Source: Nannobrachium achirus
Lineage: Eukaryota; Chordata; Actinopteri; Myctophiformes; Myctophidae
Assembly: GCA_963921795.1 (NCBI GenBank)
Contig: OY997639.1
Span: forward strand, 61,845,394-61,909,393
Direction: 5' to 3'
DNA length: 64,000 bases
Within the stretch, counting starts at the first letter, position 1. Each line of letters opens with the position of its first letter. Made by a program: the position numbers and the translations under genes. This document shows, one piece after another, positions 1-12,900 of the stretch. The notes under the pieces are model-generated. The model was not told the origin of the DNA. It ran no database searches and saw only the letters and a list, made by a program, of their open reading frames with translations.

Positions 1-410
1 TCTCTCTCTCTCGTTTCCCTTTCATCCTCTCCTCCTCCTTGTCTTATATAATCCCAGCCAGTGCATCCCACTCTCAAATCAAAGCCTGTGCCTGTCTTCC
101 CTCTAACTCCAGGCTCCCGCTGCACGCCGCGGACACACACTCGTCCCTTTGTCCGGGGCTTTAAAGAGGCGGAAAGGCCCTCAATGACTGCAGATGCGGG
201 GTCCCCCACAAAGATACCCTCTGTACCTTCATCATTTCTCCTTCATTCTCACGTCCCCCCCTCACGTAAAACTCAGTGGCAAGAAGGAACGACCGTAAAA
301 AAAATAACTAAAAAAACTAAAAGACAAAGTGCATCTCTTGCGCTCTTGCTCTCTCCACAGCAATGACGCCAAACACTTGTAAATACACACACACAAGCAC
401 TATTTCTCTC

Positions 411-455
<45 letters not shown>

Positions 456-905
456 CGCACGCACGCACACACACGCACGTGCACACGCAGCCTATTTTAC
501 CTACAATGCTTGACATCTATAATTCATGAGAGCAAAAAAGCTGATTTTTTTGCAGAATAACAAGTTTGCTGTAAATAATATCACATCTTTCACAATTCAA
601 ATGCAACTTAATCTCTGTTCATCTGTCTGCCTGAATTCACTATACTAGCTAACCTTGCGAATTCAATGATCATTCTGCAAAATGCATTTAGAGACATATA
701 AGTGCATGCCATTGAGCAAGACACTGAACTGCTCACTTCTGGCACCGCTCCCTCTAAATATCCACATTTCACACCCACAACCCATTTTCTTAAAAACTAA
801 AAGGGCCCCTATGAACTGAAGGATGAGACATGTTTCCACCATATTGCTTGCACTTGTCAGATCCACTAAAGATCAATGCAGGCATGCAGGGGTACAGTAG
901 GCGGG
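1..905. other. Intergenic, no gene seen
   Basis: Low-complexity start (CT-rich), then AT-rich sequence around a CA microsatellite. Short open frames here lack splice context, family similarity or codon bias, so I see no gene. Confidence 0.5.
413..485. repeat. CA/CG-type dinucleotide microsatellite
   Basis: Uninterrupted (CA)n from about 414, drifting into alternating CACG steps near 450-480. Confidence 0.9.
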
Positions 906-910
906 GGTGG

Positions 911-1006
911 TGGTGGCAGCAGCTGTGTGCAGTGTGTTGCTAAAGAGACTAGTCTATTTAGGTCCTAAGTCTAGACTCTTTAGCAGCACACTGCACACAG
1001 CCACCA
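911..1006. repeat. Inverted repeat (hairpin, MITE-like)
   Basis: Left arm 911-952 and right arm 971-1006 are near-perfect reverse complements, separated by about 18 bases. A second small inverted pair (TGCCTAAA/TTTAGGCA) follows at about 1,022-1,040. Probably a non-autonomous transposon remnant. Confidence 0.7.
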
Positions 1007-1993
1007 TATCACATTTTATGCTGCCTAAATTTTAGGCAGTAGCCTAGAATCCATCTTAAAATGTGATCTCTGGTTATGGAGTGGAGATAGAATCAGAACA
1101 TCTGTTGGTCGGAGCGTGTCTTGAGCTGAGGTGTGTATGCTGCACCAGTGTGGCATCAATACTGCAGGCTTGGACGAGCCTACACACGACAGGGCCACCC
1201 CACCACTAGCGCTTGGCTTGCAGTTGCACCCGCATAAAGCCTACTACTCCGTAGTACAACCATGTCGCGCCCTCGCGTGGTGGAACGTTCTCTAATTACG
1301 CTTAACAGACTAGTAGACACCGACACGTTGACATTTGTAAACCCCAAATGATTAATTGGATTCATATTCCATCATCCCAATGATCATAAGACACTCTTTA
1401 ATAAAGCACATACAGTTCAGACCTCAGTACCCTGCGGACCGTATTGCAATTCCAAAAAATGACAGCCCATGCAAGTTTCTTTTGGAGTCTACTCTACTAT
1501 AGTAGGCTATCCAGTAATGGCCTACAATGCGCATTCATATTTTAAGTAGCTATTCTTTGCCTTCGTTGAAAATGTAGGATTATAGGCCTACATCTGTACA
1601 GTGTACAGCCACTTTTAAACCAATCTGCACAAGAGATGGGGAATGAATTAGCCTAAATGTATAATTAACCATCTTCCTCTAAATCTCATCTAATTCCAGA
1701 TAAAGCCCGCATGGTCCGGTCTTGGACCATTCATACAGCAAACAGGATGGGCAGATTCTCACACCTCTCCATAGCCCATCGGCTACCTAAATCTAAATAG
1801 GCTACAAATAAAATGCACAAATATGATATAAGCCTAAAGTCTAAATAACACAGCGGCTGCTTGGGATAGCCGATAAGCATGTCTACCCAAAAACTGCAGA
1901 ATTTAACCCGTCACGCACCACATGCACATGGAAAGACGCGCACCCGTCCATCCAACACGCTTGTGAGAAATAACGCATCTCCAGTTCACTTAC

Positions 1994-2220
1994 CTTCAAT
2001 GACATGATTTGACTTCTCTAGCGGAGACTTCGGTATGAGATCATAAGTCAAAATAAATCGTCGCCTACTCTCTCTCGCTGTCTGTCGGTCTCTGAGCGTC
2101 TCTCCCTCTCTCAACCTCGCCCCCAAAGAACTGTAGGCTACTAAAGGCTGAACATTTGGAAGATGCTGAGAGAATATGTCGGACTCTGCTGCTCACACAC
2201 TTCGGAGTCACTCGAGTGAT
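1994..2220 (-). other. Possible first exon of a gene leaving the window on the left
   Basis: Read on the minus strand, an ATG at 2,005-2,003 opens a four-codon frame (M-S-L-K) that meets a good 5' splice site: the exon would end at 1,994 and be followed by GTAAGT. The sequence upstream on that strand (2,050-2,220) is CT/GA-rich and resembles a TATA-less promoter or 5' UTR. The next exon would lie to the left, possibly outside the window. The family cannot be recognised from four residues. This rests on one donor site and composition only. Confidence 0.3.
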
Positions 2221-2693
2221 TTCGGTAAATATCGGTCACACCCTGAGGTGCCTTTTCCTCAGTGTGTATTAACTTTATTATAAAGAGCCCATATAGGTGA
2301 CGTGACGTCAGTGGCGTAGCTAGGGGTAGGAAAGTTAGACTGAGGTAAGGGGGCCCAAGGTGCCAGAGGCCCTCGAAAAGTCTGGATTAAAACTCTTTTT
2401 CCCCCAATAATAATAATTATTATTATGATGTTTATCATTTGTGTCTAAAAACTTAAAATTACTGCTGGAATAAAACCAATGAGCGATACAATTTAAATAA
2501 TTGAGGGTCCCTATATTATATACTCACCCCTTACAAAGCTAAAATGGTTTCTCCTGCTTTCACGTTGTTTTGAGACCTATAGTAGCTTTGCGGTTTGTGC
2601 GTCCGCTTGCATCATGTTATGGTTGTGAAACTTAGGTGTGCTCTACAGGATAATTATGATCATCTGAAGTAAATGGAAAAGTCTTTTCATTGG

Positions 2694-2925
2694 CCCTGCA
2701 AACATAAGATCAACTCTCACGTTCTGTTCGCCCCACCCTCCCCCGGTCCTGACTGTAAAGCAGCTTCTTCAGCACACAACAGCGACAGGGAGAGGAAAAA
2801 AAAAAAAAAAAAAAAGACTGCAAACATAAGATCAACTTTCAGGTTCTGTTCGCTCCACCCTCCCCCGGCTTCTTCCACACACAACACGCATTGAACAGAG
2901 ACAGGGAGAGAGAGAAAAAAAGACG
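2694..2925. repeat. Direct tandem duplication inside the outer hAT
   Basis: Two diverged copies of about 110 bases, each beginning CTGCAAACATAAGATCAACT (about 2,696 and 2,818) and ending in an A-rich tract, with a 20-base poly-A between them. Confidence 0.75.
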
Positions 2926-4430
2926 TAATGTGACATAGAGCAGCATGTTTCATTACTGTAAACTGAGAGGAGAGCTTGACTGTTTACACTCAAGGAAGCA
3001 GCTGATGTCTGTGGGTAAGCATGCAACAGAAAATCTTCTCCCCTCTTCCTTCTTCCTTCTTTATCCAACACCATTAAGCAATAAGCATGGATAACGTTTT
3101 AAGCACAAACGCAAGTGTTTCGAACGAAACACCTGTTTGCTAAGTTCTGGAAGGAAGCACTCCCAAACTAGTGACATGATCAGTTGATCACAATCGCATC
3201 ATGTTATGAATGTATGTAGGTTCCCAAATCAAAGTGAAAAATGGTTTGGTTTGTTGCAACAATGACTAGTTATCTAAAGTATGGTAATAGTGTCAAGTAG
3301 TGTGAGGATTAATGTCAGAGTGTTTGTGTTTGAGCGCCTCAGTGCGGCCGCTGCAGAGTTCATGTGCAACCTCTTCCAGAGAGATAGATGGAGACACTAG
3401 AAACTCTGCTGGAGAAACAAGACAAACTGCTGGATGTCCCTAGTAATAACAATAATTGTATAATATCCCATCATCTATCTAGTAGTCATATGATTATGTC
3501 ATACAAAAATAACAATCTAGGCATCACAATATTTTTGTTTCAGTCAGTCACAGTAGGCTATTATTGTTTTGTGAACTCCCAAAATGTTCACAGGATCTTG
3601 CTGTAGATTAAACACACTGACTGACTTTGCTGTTAAAACAATGTATGTGCATACACACAGACACAGTACACACAAGAATGTCCTGTTATGCCATTCTCAT
3701 ATAGCCTTATATGATCTAGCCTGTTATACAGTAGATGTATTCTCAGATCATTATATCCAACCCTTGTTTTCCATAGTTTAGCTAACTAGGCAAAGTTCTG
3801 ATTGCATGCAGACTCATTTTTGCATGTAGGCTAATCATGTTCATACTTCACCCAATCTGAATAGTCCTATACTGCTTATTTTTTCTCCTATTCTACTTCC
3901 TATGTATAGCCTATATGCTTCACTCCTCATGTGCATTTGCTTGAGCACTGCTGCTATTGATTAGTGATTGTATATTCTGCACAACACCTGCACATATTTA
4001 AGCTGCTACTAAAAATACAATGTAGTGTTTTATTGTTATACTGTTTTATATTGGCTTGCATGGGAGGCTGGGCTCAAGTCAGAGTTCTGGTGTCTCATTC
4101 ACTTGCTGGTGATGATGGTGGTCTGCACTTTTTATTTCATGGGACTGTTGTGGATTATACTGTATTAATAATACAGTAGCTGTATCTGAGTGTGCATGTA
4201 ATGGATTATTATGTGTAGTGATCATGGTTAGATCAAGTTAAAATTCCTGGACTTTGTTTCAAGAGCTAGCATTGTCAAATTGTTACACCAGACACTACAT
4301 GTTTGTTTATATCCTGCTTAGGCTACAAGAGTAAAACTAAAAGTAGACAAACATGGTAAATGGTGTTACAATTTGACAAATAAGGTGAACATGATTGCTG
4401 AGGCGATCACGGCTACCGTATCATTGTGAG

Positions 4431-5990
4431 CATAGGCGATTTTAAGGGGTGTCCTAGGGTGCACGTGCACCCCCTGGCCGCCAGGCGGCCATTTTGATTT
4501 TTTTTTTTTTTTTTGTAATGTAACTTTATTTTATAATTATTAAATAAAACAGTGATCGTGATTTGTAAAATGTGCGCAAAAAGAGAGGTGGAGGGGCAAG
4601 TATTTCAGCTTGCTTGCTTGCAATGTAAGACCTATCAGCTTGCTTGGCGACGGCGCTGTTGGCAGACTTGGCAGGCACTGTGGGTGGGCTGTGAGATTGA
4701 CACCTGTGCTGGCCGGCTGTGTGACTCTCTGATATGATGACCCACAATTCTGTGATTTCCTTATCTGTTTCCGCCCGCCTAAAACAATATGGATACAGCA
4801 GCAGAGCAGCAATAATGGCGAAACGAACTATAAATACAAAGACAATTGACCAATTCTTTATAAAAAAGAGCAAACCCAGTGCCACAACCGATAATTCATC
4901 ATCAGGAAATGTGAACACGGGTTCACTCGACACTGACAGTAATGCTAATGAACGTGAACCAGAGGAGGTGGACGGAGCTTGCAGCAGCAGTGATCCAGCC
5001 ACCGACATCACTGTGGAAGGCTCGCCGTTGCCGGAGACCGAGGCCCCGGTTCCTCCACAGCAAGCAAGCCCCACTCCAGACTCAACTGTTGTTACCCCAG
5101 GCCCAGACCCAGAGGAGCCAAATGAAGCCAACTTTGTTCATGAAAGAGACCCTTGCCATGGCCCGGATAAAGCCAAGCAGTTTTTGGCTTTGGGTCCATA
5201 TCAGCCAGAAGATGTAGAATGTCCATTAAAGGCCGCTGGCGAAAAACAACGCAAATTCAGAAAGGAGTGGTTTAAAGATTTTGCCTGGCTGGAGTATAGC
5301 GTGCGCCATGACCGGGCGTTCTGCTTTCCATGTCGGGCCTTTGGTTCTGAGAACGCCGAGCAAGCTTTCAGGAGGACAGGTACATAAAGACACATCTCTG
5401 TTTACACAATGCTGTTGTACTCCCTCCAAGTGCATAGTCTATTATGTTATGAGCGCAGTTTCTCTACTTTGAGACAACTAAAAACGTATTTACGGACAAC
5501 CATGACTGATAAAAGAGTGTCAGATATAGGCATTTTACAGATTGAGTAAATACACGAAATTAAAGTGCAGAAAATAATTGAAAGGTTTGCAAGTGCCAAA
5601 ACCCGGAGGCTGCAGTTCATTGTGTAATAAGGATGTGTCTACTATTTGTTTCTGTGAAATGCTTATTTGACACTGTAAATGACTGCTTGATTGCTTGATG
5701 AATGATGATTAACTTGATGTTTGGCTTTATATGTCCTGGCTGTGCTGCCTCTGTCTGCAAAATAAGTAAATAAATCCTATAGATAGACATATGGTGTCTA
5801 GAAAAAGAAGCACCTGTTTTACACTTTTTTTTGTTTATATTGTGTTACATTTGGGTACAAAATTAACTGCAGAAATCCGCTAAAACAACATTACAAAACC
5901 GCTAATATCCGCAATTGTTTTCGCGTCGTGCACGCGCGCAGGTAATAGAGGTCGTGCACCCCCTGCTGGAAGAGGCTAGAATCGCCTATG
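4431..5990 (+). mobile_element. Nested hAT-type transposon with TTF zinc-finger fragment, 1.56 kb
   Basis: Terminal inverted repeats CATAGGCGATT and AATCGCCTATG are flanked on both sides by the identical 8-bp duplication ATTGTGAG (4,423-4,430 and 5,991-5,998). It sits inside the larger hAT element 2,309-6,111. The right half is AT-rich and non-coding. The coding part is only the N-terminal region of a transposase-like protein, so this is an internally deleted derivative. Confidence 0.9.
4815..5387 (+). pseudogene. Truncated hAT-type transposase, N-terminal TTF zinc finger only
   Basis: From the ATG at 4,815 (M-A-K-R-T-I-N-T) the frame gives 190 residues. There is a basic start, a low-complexity acidic/Pro linker (about residues 25-110), then a Trp/Cys-rich block with FAWLEYS, FCFPCRAFG and the stop soon after. 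That block matches the TTF-type zinc finger at the front of ZMYM1-like and other hAT-derived proteins. The DDE/RNase H-like core and C-terminal dimerisation region are missing. AG|GT at 5,378-5,381 looks like a splice donor, so the frame may have been exon 1 of a spliced transposase whose other exons were deleted. An upstream in-frame start at 4,734 would add 27 residues of weaker support. Confidence 0.7.
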
Positions 5991-6593
5991 ATTGTGAGAC
6001 ATGTCATTCAAACAGTAACAAAGTGTTCCCGGTTGGCCGGTTCTCCGCTTGCATGGGGGGGCCCATACAGATTTCTGGCCTAGGGGCCCAGAATTGCTAG
6101 TGACGCCCCTGCGTGACGTCACTGACGTGGCCCGATGGACGGCAGTATAACGTGTTGGCAGAACAGAACACACGAGAAAAATGCAATTCACCACAGAATA
6201 GATATCCTTTTGCATTAATGCAATATTACTGCAATTATTGTCCATAATGCAATTGCAAATGATATTGGTTTTAATCCAGCATAGCCTGGGGTAAATTATG
6301 CTTGAACTTCCCTTTCAATAGGCTAAAGGACAGATCTATATTTTTATCCAGCATAATTCCCCTTTACCATTCTATCAATAATAGCAGGCTAGCCTACCAT
6401 ATGGTTGTGAACAAAATCTTAATATCATTCAAAAGATGTCAACATAGACCACTAATTAACATGGTGGTAGAAAATACCAAGTGAGAAGGTGGTTCAGTGC
6501 CTTGGTCAATGGCGCTTACATGTCTTTAATGCACATTGCAGAATGATCATCTTTGAACTTGCAACCATTCTTTATCCTGTTTTATACCCTACC

Positions 6594-6643
6594 GGTCAAA
6601 AGTTTGGACACAGCTTAAGAGAAGCTGTGTCCAAACTTTTGAC
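6594..6643. repeat. Palindrome of a Tc1/mariner-type end
   Basis: GGTCAAAAGTTTGGACACAG (from 6,594) is followed after five bases by its perfect reverse complement, ending at 6,643. GTCAAAAGTTTGGACAC is a sequence often seen at the ends of vertebrate Tc1-like elements, so this is probably two ends fused by internal deletion. Confidence 0.7.
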
Positions 6644-7015
6644 AGGGAGGGATAGCTACCAGCAAATCTTTTAAGAATGCTTTACAGCAGGCCTGTATAT
6701 AGTAATAATAATCATAGACTACAAACCATAAGCTCTGTACAAAAGAATGTTTAATTTATTAAAGTCATCAGCATTGAATAATACAATATACGGACAATAC
6801 TTTTCACGTATGAAGCAGCAACGGTGCGGTACAATCATCTGTTCATCAATCAGTTCTAAAATCAGACATCACTTTAAGAAGGGTCATCTGTTATGTTTAA
6901 AACTGAACATTCATCACTACTTAGTATGCAGGCACTCAAAGGTTAACAGTCTGCTTTGATTTGAATGGGAATTCAATTCATAAGCATCCAAGATACAATT
7001 ATATCTTTAGGAAGC

Positions 7016-7021
7016 TTTATT
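7016..7021 (-). terminator. mdc1: mdc1 polyadenylation signal (AATAAA)
   Basis: TTTATT on the plus strand is AATAAA on the minus strand, about 100 bases after the mdc1 stop codon. It predicts a short 3' UTR (about 7,000-7,119). Confidence 0.6.
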
Positions 7022-7119
7022 AATTAGAAGACCCTGACAGTGAGGGGTACATGTAGTTCAGGGGTAAAGGGTGAAGTGTCAGTGTCAGGACGGGGTCTAG
7101 AAAAAGGGCTAAAATGTTT

Positions 7120-9441
7120 CTAGCTCTTCTTCCTGCCCCTCCCTCTGCCTGCTGCAACCTGTGGGGCAGCGGAGACCGATAACACGTGGGTCTCCAAGTC
7201 CACCTTCTGCTGCAGGATGCCCGTTAGGATGAACTCAGCGGTGACGATGGGGAGAGAGGAAGAGACGGCAGGGCTGCACAGTGCCCAGTCAACCTCACAC
7301 GAGACCACCACTGTTTGGGCCTGAGATAGTTGGAGAGAAAGAAATGTCACCGTGATTATTTCAGGAGAAGACAGTTTAACCACAAGGAACCCTGGCATCC
7401 CTTTTCTGACGGCGAACATTTGGCAAAAATAGCAGATCTACAAGCTCACAACACGGAAGTGCAATGCACTGTGACGTGCTGTGAGCTTGTAGGTCAGTTA
7501 TCTTCAGCGAAGAGATTTGGTGTAGCGGGAAGAAAAAAAGAAAAGAGTGGAGCCCTAGGGGACCCTGGCCAACAAATTAGGCGATACAGGCTTTAAGCTT
7601 GTAAATCTGCTATTCTCTAAAATGTACACATACTGTATGTCCACGTGCCCAAAATGTTGAACATTTTTAATCAGGTTTACAGAGACACAGATAAAAGAAA
7701 TGTTATAAACATGTATGAAACAGGGAAATACATTTGACATTTGGCAAGCGAGATGAAAACAGCAAAGAAAAACAAGGTGCTAATGAACTTATCTTATTTA
7801 GGCCTAACCTATAGAATAGGGCTAAATCAGAAATTAGCCTACAAAACAAATGTGTTGCTACATACTGTACATGTACTGTAAGCCCCTCCCAAACAGCAAA
7901 ATGTGTTCCCGGCCTGAATGGGTTAACTCCAAAACTAACAGGAGATAATTGTTCCACTGTCAGTTGAAACTAATCTTACATAAGCTATGTGAAGGTCAGT
8001 AGAGTAAATGCTCTCAGGTCAAATGGTACCTTGTGTTTGGAGGGCATCTTGGGCAGATATTTCGCTCCACTGCACGAAATGATGTCTTTCATATGGACTG
8101 GTTCTGGCAGCACTGACTTTGTGACATGGATTTCATAACCCTGAGCGAGAGAGAGTTACAATATTATTAGTATATAATGTAAGCTGTGTTGTATTGTAAA
8201 ACACATCCATGTGTCACACAGTAAACAGGTTAATGCACTGGAATTAGGGTTATTAGGCCACTATAAAACACGGTTTTAGTAAATGACTTGTAATCCAATT
8301 AACTCCTATATACCCAACATTCATCTTTGTGGACAGAAAGGACACAAATAAGCTAAGCTTTGAGTGAAAATGAATGAAATGGGTATCTTTTTTACATTCA
8401 AAGAGTTACATTTACTGAGGGTTTTACAGTCTAGATGAGCCTCACTTGATGAACCGGAATCTGTATCCGTGTTGACACATCCCAATATCTCTCCCTTTAA
8501 CCACCATTATGACACAGAGGAGACTCCGTAATGAGAGTCCATAATGAAGACTCAACATAACTGTCCACTTCCGTTGAAGGGAATTGCCCGTAAAAGACAA
8601 CCTCTACATTATAGCTGAGGTCCAGTGGCTTCCCCACAAGCCTCAGAAAGATGGGAAACAACGGGCTAACTAACCCAGCAATTCTCCAACTTTTACATTT
8701 TCAGGACACCCGGGTTTGAAATGCATTAGGCCACAGACCCCCCCATTTGATAACATTTTATCTCTGGGATGATCCCAATCAGATACACGCTGAGGAAGAC
8801 CCACCCGGGTCGAAACGTTCGATTGTTGCTGCTGCTGGGGCATCTTGTAATAAAAAAAGAAAGATTTCATTCTAAAGTGAGTGCTGGCATCTCTTTTCTA
8901 TGATCCCAATCTACAATGTAAAATCCTCTTCTAAGAGGGTACAAATGGAACAGTAATATTTGGTTCCATTTGTACACACTAAAGAGTTACAGCCTCATAA
9001 GGTTTCTACCCGATACCGAATCATAGCTGGGGAACCGCTAGAACCCCATCAGGAACCCTACATTGAGAACCTGTCAACTAAACCATGCAGCATGTGTGTT
9101 GTACTGTATTTTGGCTAGTTTGTAAAATTACCCCCAAAATTACCGCCAACTTGCGCAAGCAAGCAGAGCGCGCCATGAGGTGTGCTCACCACTGGCATCA
9201 ACGCTTCCAAAGAAAAACGGATATATTATGACCAATGACATCACCAGGAATACTGGTCCCTCATTGCCTGTTAATGATGACATTGCCAGAGATGCTGCTG
9301 CCTGATTGGGCTACGGTCTTAAACAAGAGAAGACACTGACATAAATACATGCAAGTAATAAAATACTATAGCATAGAAAAAGGATATCAGCTCAGAACAA
9401 ACAAGATGTGTCATCACTGAGTCATCACGAGGCCCAGTTAT

Positions 9442-9479
<38 letters not shown>

Positions 9480-9882
9480 TGAACGGGTCGCACACATGAG
9501 TGAGTTATTAGTGGATACCTGTAGGAGAGGCTGATTACTGGCTGTCCTTAGGGATTCCTGGAGACAGAAATTAAACTTCTGCTCTTGTTCCATGTCCTTC
9601 ACTATGAATCCATTAGGAGGAAGGAAGCTCCCAGCTTTACCACACTAACAGAGAGAGAGAGAGAGAGAGAGATGATTATTATTAATGTCAATTGCCTTCC
9701 ATTACAGCAGGCAATCTATGACAAACAAAATCAAATCGCATGTGCATCTCAGGATCCACATGGGACAGAGTGGCCGCCATGTGGATCTTGGATTCCATGT
9801 GGCCAGCGACAGTTGTCTATGACATCAGTCATTTATGACCGTTCCATGACGTATGACTCGTGGTTAAATATTTTAAAAAGTA

Positions 9883-9963
<81 letters not shown>

Positions 9964-12900
9964 CAAAATGAAGCATGCATTTCATCACAGATTTGTATTT
10001 GTGCAGTCCAAGTGAATGAAATGAATGAAAATGCGTTGTACTATTCAAATGACCAAAATACTACTACTACTACTACTACTACACTGTATGCATCACAGAG
10101 TAGACTGTAAAGACAGTGCCCATGACCGGCATTAACTGTCAACATGTCAACTAACCTTCTGTAGCCATTGGGTGTTCACAATAGGGATTCCCCTGGCGAC
10201 GGCACACAGGAACTTGACTGTCCGGCGCACCTTATCTGTCACCAGGTAGGTCATGTCCCGCACATCCCGGGCCAGGCTGCCTCCCAGGCGAGACACCACC
10301 TTCTCCCCTGTCTCATCTGCCACCCCTGTGAACAACACCTGAGGGAGGACGGAAAGATAGATGAAAACTCTGAAAAGAAAAATGTACTTTACCCACCTAA
10401 ACCTTTTATGTTATCCTCACTGACACTATAAGTAAAAGCTACATAATGTGAAATCTTGATATTGATTGTGTTTCCATCTCTTCACACAACACTCCCATGT
10501 TATTTATTTAGTACAGTACATCTGTACATATAATCTACCATTTACTTTGTCATGTAATGAAAGGTTTTAGCAACATTTGTTCTTTCTGAACTGAAAATTG
10601 AGAGCAATATTTATGACAGAAAGCGTAAAATAAGGAGTTGTTTGAGAGATTATACTGTATGCATCAAAACAAGCACAACTTTAGTGTTTTTAATATAGCG
10701 GATATAATGTTCTGTAATTATTAACTGTACACATAAGCACAGACACAGACCTTGCAGGCCTGGTTCGCTGCTCTCCCAGAAAGGCGAGGACTCTTAATCG
10801 TGGTAGAGGATGATTCCATTGGAGCCCCTCGCTTCCTGGAACCATTAGGGGTCTCTGGCACCTAACAAGGAAAGGCAAGAAATATTAAATATATGTATAC
10901 ATTGAATTATGAAAACATTAAGAGATGGCCGTACTTTCTTCTTTTGTTTGTTTTGAGGTCAAGTGTTTTTTGGGGGAAAGAAAAGTTCATTTTTTGACTT
11001 TTTTCTTATTTTGAGATGTTTGGTCCTTTTTATACTTGTGCACACACATGTAATAAATATGAAATTACAAAGATGAGTGGTGACTAAAGGCAAGGGTCGT
11101 AAGCCATAGCAATAGAAACTTGTCTACTCAGTAAAATAATCTCAGTAATGGTGAGGCAGAGCGGTCAGGGTACTCAGTTTATTCAAAGACAGGGAGAGTG
11201 ACTAGCGTTAATTGAACAGCATTATAACTGTGGGAAAAACAGTGACTCAAGAGAGAACCTTCCATTAAGGTAAAAGGCCTACATACAGTATTACATCCTG
11301 CATGCTTAGTTGACACAAAAGAATTCTCACGCTTCTTTCTTCAGGCGTGATTTTGATTTTCACTAGCACATACAGTATGTTCCAATTAAAAACAAACATT
11401 ACAGAATTTTACAAACAAAATGTTTCAAAAGTGACTCCTTCTTAATGTAGTCATTCAACTGCTTTTTCCAAACCCAAAGTTTGTGTCGATCATGAACTCT
11501 GGTTCAAATAAGTTATATAACACAATATAATATTATGTGAGGTGGTTCTTTTTCCTCAACCTTTTCAGAACAACACGCAATTACCTGTGATGTCGACACA
11601 CTGGCATCCTGGTCTGTGGAACCGTGCGCCGATGTTTCACCATCCTCTTGCCTCTCTTCTTTCTTCTGGGCTGCTGACGGCCTGCCTTTGCCTCTCTTCC
11701 TAGGAGTCTCCTCTTCCATTTTCTCACTCTCTACTTTGGACTCCCCATCGGCACATGGCACTGTTGCGCTCCCCCGAGCTCTACCCCCCTTGCTGGCTGG
11801 GGCAGGAGCAGGTTCAACCATGGTAGAGGATTCCATTGGAGCCCCTCGCTTACTGGAGACATTAGGGGTCTCTGGCACCTAACAAGGAGAAGCAAGTAAA
11901 AAAGAAACAGAACCAAGAAGTAAAAACAATTATGATAGTAATTATACAATGTGAAAACATTAAGAGATGGACGTCTTTATTTTCATTTCAAATTCCTTGT
12001 TTGGCCTACTCCCTGCCTCTTAATCTTTACCTGTGTATCCACCTGCATTACTGTATGTATCTTATCATAAAGTTGTCAGTCATGGTGTGATCTCTCTTGT
12101 CATAATTTGTTTCTTACTTTCTTCCTTTTGTTTGTTTTGAGGAAGTGTCTAGGGGTTAAGCAAAGTTAGTTTCTTTTTTTTTGTATTATACTTGTGCACA
12201 CACATTTCATAAATATGAAATTACAAAGATGAGTTGTGACTAAAGACAAGGGTCATAAGCTGCCATAGCAATAGAACTTTGTCTACTCAGTAAAATAATC
12301 TCAGTAATGGTGAGGCAGAGTGGTCAGACTCAGGGTACTCAGGTTATTCAAAGACAGGGAGAGTGACTAGCGTTAATTGAACAGCATGGGAAAAACAGTG
12401 ACTAAAGAGAGAACAACATTAAGACCTTCCATTAAGGTAAAACGCCTACATACAGTATTACATCCTTCTTGCTTAGTCGACACAAATAATTTCTCACGCT
12501 TCTTTCTTCAGGCCAACATTTTACAAACAAAATATGTTTAAAAACTGACATTTTCATTTGAATGCTTTTAGGACCCCAAAGTTTGTGTCGATCACGAACT
12601 CAGGTTTGAATAAATTATATAACAGAATAACACAATATTCCTAAAGTGAGGTGGTTTTTCTTCTATTACCTGTGATGATACACCGGCATCCTGGTCAGTG
12701 GAACCATGAGCCGAGGTTTCACCATCCTCCTGCCTCTCTTCCGTCTTCTTCTGGGCTGCCGACGGCCTGCCTTTGCCTTTCTTCCTAGGAGTCTCCTCTT
12801 CCATTTTCTCACTCTCTACTTTTGACTCCCCATCGGCACATGGCACTTTTGCGCTCTGCTTCCCCTGAGCTCTAACCCCCTTGTTGGCTGGGGCAGGAGC

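Larger units (their letters stand above)
2309..6111. mobile_element. hAT-type DNA transposon (outer element of a nest), 3.8 kb
   Basis: The left end starts CAGTGGCGTAGC and the right end is the reverse complement of CAGGGGCGTCACTAG. Both flanks carry the identical 8-bp target-site duplication CGTGACGT (2,301-2,308 and 6,112-6,119). An 8-bp duplication with CA...TG ends is the hAT signature. The interior has no intact transposase. It holds a direct tandem duplication (2,694-2,925) and a second hAT element (4,431-5,990). Without that insert the element is about 2.24 kb, so it was non-autonomous or already deleted. Confidence 0.85.

Noticed and set aside
61..560. Open frames at the left edge with Thr-His repeats
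   Set aside because: Driven by the CA microsatellite; no splice or family evidence.
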